In this document: piece by piece, positions 27,212 through 36,112 of the stretch
Numbering within the stretch: position 1 is the stretch's first letter
Layout of the letters: every line of letters starts with the position of its first letter
Source of the DNA: Cephaloticoccus capnophilus
Lineage (GTDB): Bacteria > Verrucomicrobiota > Verrucomicrobiia > Opitutales > Opitutaceae
Length of the DNA stretch: 64,000 nucleotides
Assembly (NCBI RefSeq): GCF_001580045.1
Contig: NZ_LSZP01000044.1
Location: forward strand, 61,231-125,230
Direction: 5' to 3'
The notes under the pieces: model-generated
Seen by the model: only the letters and a program-made list of their open reading frames with translations
The model's database searches: none
What the model was told of the DNA's origin: nothing
Translations under genes and position numbers: made by a program

Positions 27212-27236
27212 AAGCCACTCTTCGGAGTGGCTTTTT
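27212..27236 (+). terminator. Terminator of dioxygenase gene 1
   Basis: AAGCCACTC and GAGTGGCTT form a 9-bp stem capped by a stable UUCG tetraloop, followed by TTTTT. Confidence 0.9.
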
Positions 27237-27271
27237 ACTGCCTTTGTGAGACTCGTAAACTTACGTACAGC

Positions 27272-27391
27272 CCTCGCTTTTTAAAGAACTATAACAAGAC
27301 CTTATAATTGTAGTCTTTAGGAGTTTGCAGGGATTTGGAGTGGATTTCTGGATGACTTGAGGTATGGACTCCGGCCGAATCCAGTTATCTC
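27272..27391 (+). promoter_or_regulatory. Conserved leader of dioxygenase gene 2
   Basis: The counterpart of 26121-26242. CTGGAT (27348-27353) and ATCCAG (27379-27384) are kept while bases between them vary (GATCTGGGG versus GACTTGAGG), so the possible start-proximal hairpin is preserved in both copies. Confidence 0.5.
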
Positions 27392-28300
27392 ATGCCCCCA
27401 CAAACACCCGGAAAAGAAACTTCTGTTAAGGGATACTCGGCGACTCAGCCTGCCGTGCTAGATGTCGCTAATGTAAATGAAGCCGACCTCGCTGCGGCGG
27501 CTGAGGCGTATCACCGTGATGGATATTTCATCGCTCGTGGTCTTTTTTCTCCTGAAGAGATTGCAGATATCAATGCAGTCTTTCACAAGATGCACGCCGA
27601 CGGGGGAGTGCCCGGCTTTTATGAGCCAGGTAAGCCTTCGCCTGCGGAGATGAAGCTTGCTAACTATAAAGAGGATCCACTCGTGATATGGACGCGTGTG
27701 ATGCATCCTCATCGGTTTAATGAGAAAGCGCGTGCTTATATGCTGCATCCGAAAGTCCGCGTGTATCTGGAAAAGTTCATGGGCGGGGAGCCTGTCGCAA
27801 CTCAGAGCATGTATTTTTTTAAGGCTCCCGGCTCACGAGGCCAAGCTATGCACCAAGACAATTTTTACCTCTTGGTTGAACCTGGCACTTGTATGGCCGC
27901 ATGGACGGCGTGTGATGACGCCGACCCTGAGAATGGCGGCCTGATGGTCGTTCCAAATAGTGACAGTAACGAATTGGTCTGCCCTGGTGTTGCTGATAAT
28001 ACTGTCAGTATGGCTCCGCATCGGGTGCCTATTCCTAAGGGGCAACGGGTGGTTCCTGCCGTGATGAAGGCGGGCGACACGCTCTTTTTTAATGGAAATG
28101 TGATCCACGGTTCGGGCCCAAACCGGTCAAAAGACCGTTTTCGACGCTCCTTCATTTGTCACTACGCGAAGGGAGACTTAGCTCGTATATCGAAGTACTA
28201 TGACCCCGTCGTTGCGATGGATGGCCGCGATATTACGAAGGAAGCCAATAACGGTGGCGGCCCTTGTGGTGGCGCATGGGAAGGGGCAGCGGGGGCGTGA
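27392..28300 (+). CDS. Phytanoyl-CoA dioxygenase (PhyH) family protein, copy 2
   Basis: A paralogue of the preceding gene, also 302 residues and about 90% identical by hand alignment. All presumed catalytic residues (His154, Asp156, His239, Arg251) are unchanged. Differences cluster in three places: residues 84-88 (YAEVP to PAEMK), 198-210 (around VADTTVSLSAQ) and 268-292 near the C-terminus, which are likely surface or substrate-lid loops. This suggests sub-functionalisation rather than decay. It has its own leader and UUCG terminator. The role is as unknown as for copy 1. Confidence 0.9.
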   Translation: MPPQTPGKETSVKGYSATQPAVLDVANVNEADLAAAAEAYHRDGYFIARGLFSPEEIADINAVFHKMHADGGVPGFYEPGKPSPAEMKLANYKEDPLVIWTRVMHPHRFNEKARAYMLHPKVRVYLEKFMGGEPVATQSMYFFKAPGSRGQAMHQDNFYLLVEPGTCMAAWTACDDADPENGGLMVVPNSDSNELVCPGVADNTVSMAPHRVPIPKGQRVVPAVMKAGDTLFFNGNVIHGSGPNRSKDRFRRSFICHYAKGDLARISKYYDPVVAMDGRDITKEANNGGGPCGGAWEGAAGA

Positions 28301-28360
28301 CGCTGCCTGCTCTGCCCCCTTAGAGCTTGCTGAAGCTGTGTTCTGTCTCGTTAATTGGCA

Positions 28361-28386
28361 AAGCCACTCTTCGGAGTGGCTTTTTT
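28361..28386 (+). terminator. Terminator of dioxygenase gene 2
   Basis: The same AAGCCACTC-UUCG-GAGTGGCTT hairpin as in unit 1, followed by a slightly longer T-run. Confidence 0.9.
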
Positions 28387-28522
28387 ACTGCCTTTGTGAG
28401 ACGCGTAACTCACGCACAGCCTAAACTGTGTCGTTATTGAGAGTTTTAATAACTCGCTTTATGACGCAGAAAGAGGTTTTTTGGGCGGCTAATTCCCGCA
28501 AGATCACTTCACCGTAAGTTTA

Positions 28523-28551
28523 TTGACACGAATGCTAACTACTCCTGTTTA
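28523..28551 (+). promoter_or_regulatory. Probable sigma-70-type promoter of the methyltransferase
   Basis: A consensus -35 TTGACA (28523-28528), a 17-base spacer and TGTTTA (28546-28551) as a weak -10, ending 17 bases before the ATG. It directly follows the preceding terminator. Confidence 0.5.
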
Positions 28552-28568
28552 TTTAAACTAGGACTATT

Positions 28569-29309
28569 ATGGAACTAAAAGAATACGCCAACATGGACCG
28601 TGTGGAGAAAGCCCACTGGTATAACGTTGGGAAGCGTGAGTTTGTACGCCGCTGGATAGCTAAGGTGCGCCCACCCAACAAAGATGACGTACTGCTGGAC
28701 TGCGGGGCGGGAACTGGCCTTTTTGCCAAGGAAATGGAGGCGTATTGCCAAGTGCTCGCGCTTGATGCGCTAGAGCCCGCACTAGAGCTTTTGCGGCAAC
28801 GTTTTCGCCCCGATCAGGTTATTGCCATGACGGGGAAGGATATCCCACTGCCCGGCGATTCGGTGAACTATCTGACCGCGCTCGATGTGGTAGAGCACAT
28901 TGAGGATGACGTGACTGCCGTTCGGGGCTTTCATCGAGTACTGAAGCCCGGCGGGGTGGCTGTCATCACTGTGCCTGCCAGTATGCTTTTGTGGAGCGAG
29001 TGGGATGTCTCTTTGCATCACTACCGCCGCTACAACCGCAGGGGGCTGCTCGCTCTCTTTCCGAAGAGCGACTGGGAGATTCTGCACAGCAACTACACCA
29101 ACTCGCTTGCGTTTCTCCCTGCCTTACTCCTTCGCAAGCTCCGTGGGCGTAAGCCTCAAACCGAGAAAGAAGAGTCGCGAACCGAGTTCCGCATCCCCCC
29201 GAGTTGGCTAAATAAGCTGCTAAAGTGGATTTTCGTAAAAACCGCCATGTCGCGCTTTCCTATGCCTTTCGGACTCTCACTAATCCTAGTCGCTCGCAAA
29301 AAAGGCTAG
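28569..29309 (+). CDS. Class I SAM-dependent methyltransferase
   Basis: A 246-residue Rossmann-fold methyltransferase. Motif I is LLDCGAGTGLFAKEM, the acidic LDALEPALELLR follows, then TALDVVEHIEDD (motif IV) and FHRVLKPGGVAVITVPA (motif V/VI). HHYRRYNRRGLLALF and a hydrophobic stretch near the C-terminus (LAFLPALLLRKLRG) resemble methyltransferases acting on lipids or lipid-linked glycans. The TAG stop (29307-29309) lies in the CTAG at which a family A repeat begins. Substrate unknown; it may belong with the GT2 gene at 25126. Confidence 0.85.
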   Translation: MELKEYANMDRVEKAHWYNVGKREFVRRWIAKVRPPNKDDVLLDCGAGTGLFAKEMEAYCQVLALDALEPALELLRQRFRPDQVIAMTGKDIPLPGDSVNYLTALDVVEHIEDDVTAVRGFHRVLKPGGVAVITVPASMLLWSEWDVSLHHYRRYNRRGLLALFPKSDWEILHSNYTNSLAFLPALLLRKLRGRKPQTEKEESRTEFRIPPSWLNKLLKWIFVKTAMSRFPMPFGLSLILVARKKG

Positions 29310-29796
29310 GGGGCCGTTCCTATTTCAAACGGGAGGCATCTGGCTCACGGCGCAGCCCGCAAAAGAGAAGCGGTTCACGACCGTCCGCGCGGTCAGTGAC
29401 CGCTCTCTCTGAGCTTCCACTGCGCGTGGTGCGGCAGCGTGTCGCTGCACCCATTTACAGAGCCGCTTGGTTGCCGTGCATTCGCACAGCAGCCAAGCGG
29501 CTCTGTGAAAAGGACCCCAAACTTTGGGACGTGGACTTATCCGTGATTCTTCCCACTTCGGCCAAACGGGTTATCGCTCTACTTTCCCTTTCCCTACTCG
29601 TCCTGTCGCAACGCGACAGGGGGGAGTGCTTTCAAATTTGGGAATTGGTTTCGTCGCGAAGCGACGAGGCCAATTCCCAAATTGAACGGGTGCAGGCACA
29701 GCCTGCCGCCCCACGCGTAGTGGGAAAAAAGCGTATCAGCCAGCGCTAGGCGAGCGGCGCTTTCAGCGCTGCTCGCGTTTCAAACGCGAACAGACC
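29309..29796. mobile_element. Family A element A3 carrying hairpin-mosaic unit C1
   Basis: The left end (from 29309: GGGGGCCGTTCCTATTTCAA, diverged) and the right end (CGCGAACAGACCC to 29796) are inverted family A ends flanked by CTA and TAG. Inside is a hairpin-mosaic unit: GCGGTCAGTGACCGC, GCAGCG-TGT-CGCTGC, a 14-bp stem 29457-29470/29493-29506, a core at 29539-29600, CCTGTCGC-AAC-GCGACAGG (29602-29620), a 14-bp stem 29635-29648/29670-29683 and CCACGCGTAGTGG. No gene is credible here. Confidence 0.75.
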
Positions 29797-29890
29797 CTAG
29801 GGAGCTGTGAAGCAGGGGAGAACGCTGTGCTATGAGGTGTTTTATGTGGCGTCGCGGTGAGTAGGGCTTTGGTTTTTTGTCAAACTGGGC

Positions 29891-31033
29891 ATGCGTGATC
29901 GGCTTCCGAATATCTTGTGGATTGTGACCACGCAGTGGCGTGGGCAGGCCTGCGGGTTTGCGGGGGATGTGAATGCGCGGACGCCGTATCTCGATGCCTT
30001 GGCGGCGCAGAGCGTTGACTACACGCAGGCGGTGACGCCGCATCCGTTTGGGCCTTTTGCGCGGGCGGCGCTGCTGACTGGAGTCCCTTCGCCTGAAAAT
30101 GGGGTGGGGACTTACTACGACCCGTTGCCGAGCGACGCGCGGACGATTGCGCATGAGCTGGGCGAGTGCGGCTACCATACGGCCTTTTTCGGGAAATGGC
30201 ATTTGGCCGGTCGCGACCCGAATGAACCGCTCGTGGGCGAGGCACATGCGCGGATGCTGGTGCCGCCGGAGTCGCGCGGGGGTTTTGCGTTTTGGGAAGG
30301 GTTTGAGAGTGGTTTCCTGCTCAATGATCCGTGGTTGCATGGGACTGGGTTACCGGAGTCGCAGCAGTTTGCGGGTTACCAGAGCGAGGTTTTGTGCAGG
30401 CGCGCCGCGGCGTATTTGGGGGAGTCTTACGCGCATCGGCCGTATGCACCGTGGTTTGCGGTGGTGAGTCTGGAAGCGCCGCATCCACCGTATGCGGTGG
30501 CGGCTAACGGCTTTGAGCCGCTGCGGCCTGAGCAGGTCGAGCTCGCGCCGAATGTGCCGCGTGGCGGAGCGGTCGAGGCGCGAGCGAGGCGAGAGCTCGC
30601 GGGCTACTATGCCCATATTACCGCGACGGATGCGGCGATCGGGCGGCTGATTGCGTCGCTGCCGGATGGCGGAGCCGATACGGTCATCGTTTTTGCGAGT
30701 GTGCACGGCGATATGCATGGGGCACACGGGCTCTTCCGAAAGGGGTGGCCACACGAGGAGAGCGTGCGCGTGCCGTTACTTGTAAGGCATCCGCGTGAGG
30801 CCGCTCGCCGCGATGAGACGATGGCGGTGTCGTTACTCGATTTACCTGCGATGGTGCGGGCTTGGTCGCGGGGCGAGTTGTGGGAAGAGCGGCCTGTAAC
30901 TGCGCAGATTTCGATGCCGTGTGTGGTGGACTTGCCCGAGCAGTGCGACCGGGTGTGGCGCGGGTGGCGCAGTGCTAGGGAGAAGCGAGTCTATAACGCG
31001 GATGGGTCGCTTTGGCCTCTCGGGTTCATTTAA
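29891..31033 (+). CDS. Sulfatase-family protein lacking catalytic residues (pseudoenzyme)
   Basis: A 380-residue alkaline-phosphatase-superfamily protein with clear sulfatase architecture: NARTPYLDALAAQSVDYTQA, ARAALLTG, TAFFGKWHLAGRDP, VVSLEAPHPPY and HGDMHGAHGLFRKGWPHEES. Key residues are missing. The C/S-x-P-x-R site that becomes formylglycine reads GPFAR (residues 54-58); the N-terminal metal-binding Asp is Thr (VTTQWRG, 12-18); the Asp of DHGD is Val (VHGD, 271-274). It should not hydrolyse sulfate esters by the usual chemistry. There is no signal peptide. It ends 4 bases into the convergent AsmA-like gene. It might bind rather than cleave, or be decaying. Confidence 0.8.
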   Translation: MRDRLPNILWIVTTQWRGQACGFAGDVNARTPYLDALAAQSVDYTQAVTPHPFGPFARAALLTGVPSPENGVGTYYDPLPSDARTIAHELGECGYHTAFFGKWHLAGRDPNEPLVGEAHARMLVPPESRGGFAFWEGFESGFLLNDPWLHGTGLPESQQFAGYQSEVLCRRAAAYLGESYAHRPYAPWFAVVSLEAPHPPYAVAANGFEPLRPEQVELAPNVPRGGAVEARARRELAGYYAHITATDAAIGRLIASLPDGGADTVIVFASVHGDMHGAHGLFRKGWPHEESVRVPLLVRHPREAARRDETMAVSLLDLPAMVRAWSRGELWEERPVTAQISMPCVVDLPEQCDRVWRGWRSAREKRVYNADGSLWPLGFI

Positions 31034-33957
31034 TTAGCCGGAGGTACCGTGGGCATTTCTTGTGGCGGAGCACTTGGTGGTGGTCCGTTGGCGGGCGGGG
31101 AGGGGGAGCTTGCGGGGGCATCCGAGGCTTGCTCTTCGGGGTTAGCGATTTCCTCGCTGGGCTGCGCGCTTTCGGGTGCGAGTTGAGCGGCTTCGCTTGT
31201 ATCCCCGTTCCGTTTATCCGGGTTGGGGCTGAAGTGCAGGAAGCTCCATTGCGGCTTATCAAGTGGCCCGGTGAGCCGGACTTCGAGGGCATTGGAGACG
31301 GGAGTAAGCATCAGCCCGACGATGGACTTGAGGATGAATTTGCTCTCGCCGAAGGGGTTTACTCGGGCGCGGAAATCGAGGTTGCCGCGATCCATCGCGT
31401 AATGGCCGCTAGCGGTGATGGCGGAGTTGGAGCCGGTGATGTTGACCTCGGGGAAGACGAGTTTTTCACGCTCAACGGAGAAGCTCGTGAGCAGTTGGTT
31501 AAAGTTTAGCGAGGTGAAGCTGAGGAGTTCGGAGAGTAGGCCGAAGAGGTGGATTTGGCCAAGGCCGCGGCCCTTTAGCTCCATGTTCCCCGAGCCGATG
31601 AAGCTTAGTGGATCGTGCGGGTTGCCCTCGGCGGAGAGGTCGAGGGCGAGGGTGACATTGGTGTTTTTCTCGACGTTTGGGGGCGGGTCTTCTCCGCGTC
31701 GCCGTGCGAAGTACTGGCTTAAAATGCCTGTCCAGCGGTAAAACTTTCCCTCTGCGAGGCTGAGGTCGAAACCGAGTGTTTGCGAATCGCCTTGGCCTTG
31801 GAGGTGTACGCGGCCCGAAACGATGCCCTCGGCGAGCCCTGCAGAGAGCGAGTCGACGAGGAGAGTGTCGTCGTCGATCGTCGCCGTAAAGTTGAGCCCA
31901 TTGAGCGGGAAGTCGTAGAGCGAGAAGTCGCCGCGCGTTCTGCCGTGTAGGGTGAGGTGCCGCTTGCCGTGTGCGGCGACGTAGCCTGCCGCTTCAAGTG
32001 TGATGGGCTCGGCGAAGTGGAAGGGGGCAATCGCAGCCTGTACTTCGGGGCCGCTGAGCGCGCCGACTCGTTCTAGGTCGAGCGTCGAGGTAAAGTCGAA
32101 GTCCTGCCGTGCGAGCTGCTTCGTAGTTGGGTCGTTGCGACGAGTGAACCAGCCGCGTGCGGACTGTGCGCCGTAGCGTACCGCGACTTCCATCGCGTCG
32201 TAGTAGTTGGGCCGCACATAAATGCGCGTACGGACGTGGTGGAGGGCTGCCCCGTTGATGTTTGCATTGGGTACATCGGCGTAGACGAAGACACGGCTGT
32301 AGTGGGGATCGCCCCAACGGCCTTGTACGTCGACCGAGGCAGTCGGCGGGTTTTTGGGGAAATTAAATTTTTGCCAGAATTCGCTCCACCAAGGCCGAAA
32401 CCAAGCGGCGATGTTGAGTGGGTCGAGTTGACCGCTTAGGAGGAAGCGAAAGTCGTGAGTGGCGAGGTTATGGGAGTAACTGCCGCGCGCGTGGTTGGGG
32501 CCGACTGCGGCGTAGGCGAGCGGTGCCTCGAAGCGGCCATCGGCTAGGCGTACATGCCCACCGATTTGGTCAAAGGTGACACCGCGTGCGAGGACGGCTT
32601 GGGCGTCGAAGTCGCCTTCGAGCGCGGTGAAGTGTCCGTCAGCGAATCGAGCTTCGAGGTCGATATCGGGAGGAGTGCGAAGTGTGAGGAATCGGCCAAT
32701 ATCGGCTGCCGTCCACTCGCTGATGAGAGCGATAAGGCTCGGTGCAAGCTGTCCGCTGGCATTCACTACAGCGCTGTGGTCAGCAGTATCGACTGTGGCG
32801 GCGAGGCTGAGCGGCGTGGCCTCAACTTCGAGTCGTGCACTGGCGCGGAGTTGAGGCCAGGCGTTGAAATCGGCGCGCAGTGAGAGGTTTTGTGCAGTGA
32901 GGGGCGCAGCACCGGCGAAGTGGAGCGCGCGCAGTTCGGCCTCTGTAGTGTCTGCGCTAAAGCGAAGCTGGGCGGTGTCGATTTTCCCGAAGAGCTTGGC
33001 ACGTAGGCCGACGAGCTCGATGTCGCGCTCAGCTAGTGCGGGTGCGCGAGCGCTTGCATTTTCCGTGAGCAGCGGCAGCGCGCTGAGCGGCAGCGCGAGT
33101 GAATCAAGCTCAAGCGAGAGTTCGGCTGGACTGGGCTCTTCGCTGTGCAGCGGGATGCGGGTCGTCGCACGAAAGCGTTTTAGGGAAAAGGGGAGTGCCG
33201 CTTCTTCGGGGGCTTCGTAACCGCTGCCGCTAAGGGTGAGTCGCGCGACTGCGCCCGCTGTGCTGGAGGGCGCGAGATCAAGATCGAGCCGAGCCTCGCT
33301 CAGGCCGGCAGTCCACTGCGCGAGCTCGCCAAGCCGCTGACAAAGCTGCGGATAGTAACGAGCAAAGAGCTCCACGCTGAGTGGGGCTTCTCCCCGTGGT
33401 TTGGCGTGGCGAAGGAGCAGACGTGTGTCGACGCTGCCTTTTGCGGAGATGGCCAGTCCGTTCAGCCCGCCGATGCGCGCGCTGAGTTGAGTAATATCGA
33501 GCTGGTGAGCGTGTGTACTGAGGGCGAGTTCGGCGTGTTCAATGAGCGGTTCGCGCGTACCGCTGCCACTGAGTGAGGCGGGGATGTAGAGCGCGAGGTC
33601 GCTGGCGCGCATGCTGTCGGCTTTGAAGCGGCGCGTGAGCAGGGCCCATGGATCGAGCTGGATGTAGACGGAGCCGATGCGGGCGACGGGCTCGGAAAAC
33701 TGGGGGAGCGAGAGCCGCAGGTCCTCAATGACGATTTGGCCCGTGGGGTCGAAGCGGGTTTTACCGAGTTGCGCGGTGATGTCTGCGCGTGCGAGTTGCC
33801 GCTCCAGCGAGTGCAGCAAAAAAGCAGGCATCGGCATTTGCTTGGTTGCGGCGGCATAAATCTGAAAGCCGAGCAAGCCCAAGAGCCCGAGCCAGAGCGT
33901 CCAGCAGCAGAAGCAGGCTAGGCAGTAGCGGCAGAGCTTTAAGCCTTGGGCAAACAC
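31030..33957 (-). CDS. AsmA-like/TamB-like giant envelope protein
   Basis: A 975-residue protein with an N-terminal membrane anchor (CFCCWTLWLGLLGLLGFQIY) and about 850 residues of beta-rich sequence with alternating hydrophobic residues, typical of AsmA-like bridge proteins that move phospholipid across the periplasm. The C-terminal domain (ELKGRGLGQIHLFGLLSEL; LTPVSNALEVRLTGPLDKP) matches AsmA_2-type ends; the last 60 residues are Pro/Ala/Glu-rich and disordered. It starts at GTG 33957. It is the last gene of the birA-gld-DUF4340 run, 18 bases after the DUF4340 gene, so it is probably co-transcribed. Function in lipid transport is inferred from the fold. Confidence 0.75.
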   Translation of the reverse strand: MFAQGLKLCRYCLACFCCWTLWLGLLGLLGFQIYAAATKQMPMPAFLLHSLERQLARADITAQLGKTRFDPTGQIVIEDLRLSLPQFSEPVARIGSVYIQLDPWALLTRRFKADSMRASDLALYIPASLSGSGTREPLIEHAELALSTHAHQLDITQLSARIGGLNGLAISAKGSVDTRLLLRHAKPRGEAPLSVELFARYYPQLCQRLGELAQWTAGLSEARLDLDLAPSSTAGAVARLTLSGSGYEAPEEAALPFSLKRFRATTRIPLHSEEPSPAELSLELDSLALPLSALPLLTENASARAPALAERDIELVGLRAKLFGKIDTAQLRFSADTTEAELRALHFAGAAPLTAQNLSLRADFNAWPQLRASARLEVEATPLSLAATVDTADHSAVVNASGQLAPSLIALISEWTAADIGRFLTLRTPPDIDLEARFADGHFTALEGDFDAQAVLARGVTFDQIGGHVRLADGRFEAPLAYAAVGPNHARGSYSHNLATHDFRFLLSGQLDPLNIAAWFRPWWSEFWQKFNFPKNPPTASVDVQGRWGDPHYSRVFVYADVPNANINGAALHHVRTRIYVRPNYYDAMEVAVRYGAQSARGWFTRRNDPTTKQLARQDFDFTSTLDLERVGALSGPEVQAAIAPFHFAEPITLEAAGYVAAHGKRHLTLHGRTRGDFSLYDFPLNGLNFTATIDDDTLLVDSLSAGLAEGIVSGRVHLQGQGDSQTLGFDLSLAEGKFYRWTGILSQYFARRRGEDPPPNVEKNTNVTLALDLSAEGNPHDPLSFIGSGNMELKGRGLGQIHLFGLLSELLSFTSLNFNQLLTSFSVEREKLVFPEVNITGSNSAITASGHYAMDRGNLDFRARVNPFGESKFILKSIVGLMLTPVSNALEVRLTGPLDKPQWSFLHFSPNPDKRNGDTSEAAQLAPESAQPSEEIANPEEQASDAPASSPSPPANGPPPSAPPQEMPTVPPAN

Positions 33958-33975
33958 AAGTGGAGCAGCGGGGAC

Positions 33976-36081
33976 TTAGTCTTCTTGATTTGGCGACGCG
34001 TTCGCGGGTGCCTCCTCTGTGGAGGAGGAGGGAGCCGCTTCGCTCACAGGGTGAGCTTCGCCCGTAGAAGGCGGCTCGGCTGGAGTCGTTTCCTCAGTGC
34101 TGCGCTCGCGGTAAGTGAGTGGCCAAAGCGCGTCGAGGAGGGCTTGGTTAATTGCGAAGACGAGGCCGAGCTGGGGTGAGCCCGCGAGTTGGAGGTCGCC
34201 ACCGAGTCGTTCGGTGAGGAATAGGCTGCTTGTTTCGCTTTGCTCGTCGCCGTGTCCACTGGGGAGTCGCACGGTAGTATCGAGCCGCCAACGCCAGGGG
34301 CGCTCGGCTCCGGCGGCGAAAACGGTTTCCGAGAAGTGGTCTTGGATGAAGCTCGCCGCTTCGAGTCGGCGCAGTGTGGCGAAGAGGCGAGTACGTTGGC
34401 TCGCAGGCGGAGTCTCGCCGTCGCCTTTAGCGGGCGTTTCAGCCGCTGCAGCTTCATCGTCCACACTCGTTTCAAACACGATCGCTCCACTGTTTAGATC
34501 GGTGAGGGTGAGCGAGTGGAAGCGGGCGGTTTCGGGGAGTTCGCGCAGGAGGTGTTGGCGATAGTTGAGCGGATCGGGTGCGGTTTGTTCGAGGAGTTCG
34601 GCAGGGATTGCGTAGACGAAGCGCGCGTTACTCAGCCGAGCGTAAACCTGTGGGCTGGGCTCGGTGGGGCGCCCGATTTGTAGGTGTAGGGTTTGGGGTT
34701 CGGCCACGGGGCCGAGGGCACTTTCTCGCTCTGTGTTTAGCGAGTTTGCGGGGGGATTGAGCGTGAGTGTGATTTTGCGCTCGGGGCGGTTGAAGCCCCA
34801 GTTTTCCAGGTCGGCGTCGCTGGGTGCGTCGCTTACGAAGCGTTGTGCGGAGAGGCGACGCAGCGTTTGGATGAGCTCTCGCATGCGCTGCGGATCGACG
34901 GGTTGGAGTTGTGGCCCTTGGGCGGTGTTGCTGCGGATGATCTGCCAAGTGTGCTGTCCGTCGGCACTGCTGCGCAGTTGTTGGAGCGTGAGTGGAGCTT
35001 GGTTGGGCGCGCTGAGGGTGACTGCGGTTAGGGCTTCGGGCGCAAAGTCGAGGATGCGCGGTTCGCGCAGCGTATCTTGCGCGTTGCGCAGCGTGTTTAG
35101 CAGTGGCTGGGGAACCTCGACGACGAAGCGGGTCGTTTTGCCTTCGAGCGCGGCGACGAAGGAGACTGTGCGCGCTTCAGCCTCGCTGGCGGCGGTGGGG
35201 GCGGCGGCTTCGATTTCGTTTAAGAGGATGAGGGTTTCTTGGCGGTTGTTACCCACGAGGCTGATGCGCAGCTCGGCATTGGTGGTCGGAGTGCTGGGGC
35301 TGGCTGTCCCGGTGGGCAGGAAGTGGTGAACGCGCAGGGCGTTGAGGGCAGCGATGGTGAGCTCGACTTGGGGTTTATTGGCGCGGGCGATGATGGGGGC
35401 TTCGAAGCTCCAGTGTTTGCCGTCTTGGCGGATGCGCACGCGGGAGGCGGAGGCGTTTTGGAGGGTTAGGCTGCGCGCTTCGAACAGTGGGATGGAGAAG
35501 ACATCGTCGGTGCGCAGTTCTTCGAGTGGGAGGTTGAGGCTGCGCGCGAGGCTTAGGCCGACGACGTGCACGCGGTCGCGCTGAGGGGAGAGCAGGTAGA
35601 GCCGGTTGCCGACCTTGGTCTCGTCGCCGACTTGGAGGGTGATGCGTTGTGGCTCGGTGTGGGTGGCAGGGATGCTGCTGATCGGTGTGCTGGCGGGAGT
35701 AAACTCGATGGTGAGGCGCGGGGGCTCTAGGCCGTAATCAGCGAGCGATTGCTTGTTTTTCTCCAACTCGGCGACGCTGAAGCTGGTCTCATGTTCCAGA
35801 AACTGGAGTTCGTTAAGGATGCGGTTAACGGCGTGGGGATTGGCGGGCCAGTCGATGGGGGAGGTAAGTGACCATTGTGCGCCGCTGCGGACGAGTTCGA
35901 TGGTGGTGAGGCTGGGGCCGCTGATGCGCAGTTGTTGAATGCTTGCAGTTTCGGGGCCGAGCACGCGGCGGCGCGCCTCGCGTTGGGCTTGGTCAGTGCG
36001 CCAACCGCGCTCGAATTTAAAAATAAAGACGAAGAGCGCGGCGTTTAGGAAGATGAGGACGAGGGTGACTTTGGTGCGCAT
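33976..36081 (-). CDS. DUF4340 domain-containing protein
   Basis: A 701-residue protein with an N-terminal membrane helix (VTLVLIFLNAALFVFIF) and repeated DUF4340 units: an opening with IQQLRISGPS and IELVRSGAQWSLTSPIDWPA, then NRILNELQFLEHETSF, YGLEPPRLTIEF and, in the second half, WGFNRPERKITLTL and AYA-like strands. The last 50 residues are Ser/Glu/Pro-rich. DUF4340 proteins are typically encoded next to Gld-type ABC exporters, exactly as here, and probably act on the outer face of that complex. It lies 31 bases after gldG and 18 before the AsmA-like gene. Confidence 0.85.
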   Translation of the reverse strand: MRTKVTLVLIFLNAALFVFIFKFERGWRTDQAQREARRRVLGPETASIQQLRISGPSLTTIELVRSGAQWSLTSPIDWPANPHAVNRILNELQFLEHETSFSVAELEKNKQSLADYGLEPPRLTIEFTPASTPISSIPATHTEPQRITLQVGDETKVGNRLYLLSPQRDRVHVVGLSLARSLNLPLEELRTDDVFSIPLFEARSLTLQNASASRVRIRQDGKHWSFEAPIIARANKPQVELTIAALNALRVHHFLPTGTASPSTPTTNAELRISLVGNNRQETLILLNEIEAAAPTAASEAEARTVSFVAALEGKTTRFVVEVPQPLLNTLRNAQDTLREPRILDFAPEALTAVTLSAPNQAPLTLQQLRSSADGQHTWQIIRSNTAQGPQLQPVDPQRMRELIQTLRRLSAQRFVSDAPSDADLENWGFNRPERKITLTLNPPANSLNTERESALGPVAEPQTLHLQIGRPTEPSPQVYARLSNARFVYAIPAELLEQTAPDPLNYRQHLLRELPETARFHSLTLTDLNSGAIVFETSVDDEAAAAETPAKGDGETPPASQRTRLFATLRRLEAASFIQDHFSETVFAAGAERPWRWRLDTTVRLPSGHGDEQSETSSLFLTERLGGDLQLAGSPQLGLVFAINQALLDALWPLTYRERSTEETTPAEPPSTGEAHPVSEAAPSSSTEEAPANASPNQED

Positions 36082-36112
36082 GTCGGAGTGGCAGGGGCGG
36101 GCTGGTCGTTAT

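Larger units (their letters stand above)
26119..28422 (+). repeat. Tandem duplication of a whole transcription unit (about 1.15 kb x 2)
   Basis: Unit 1 (26119 to about 27269) and unit 2 (about 27270 to 28422) each contain the same leader, dioxygenase gene and UUCG-loop terminator, collinear throughout. Both end in a GTGAGAC-CGTAA-ACAGCC-like tail. The genes differ at about 30 of 302 residues, so the duplication is not very recent. Confidence 0.85.

Noticed and set aside
29225..29749. 174-codon frame after the methyltransferase
   Set aside because: It lies in mosaic unit C1 and reads through hairpin arms; its composition is not protein-like.
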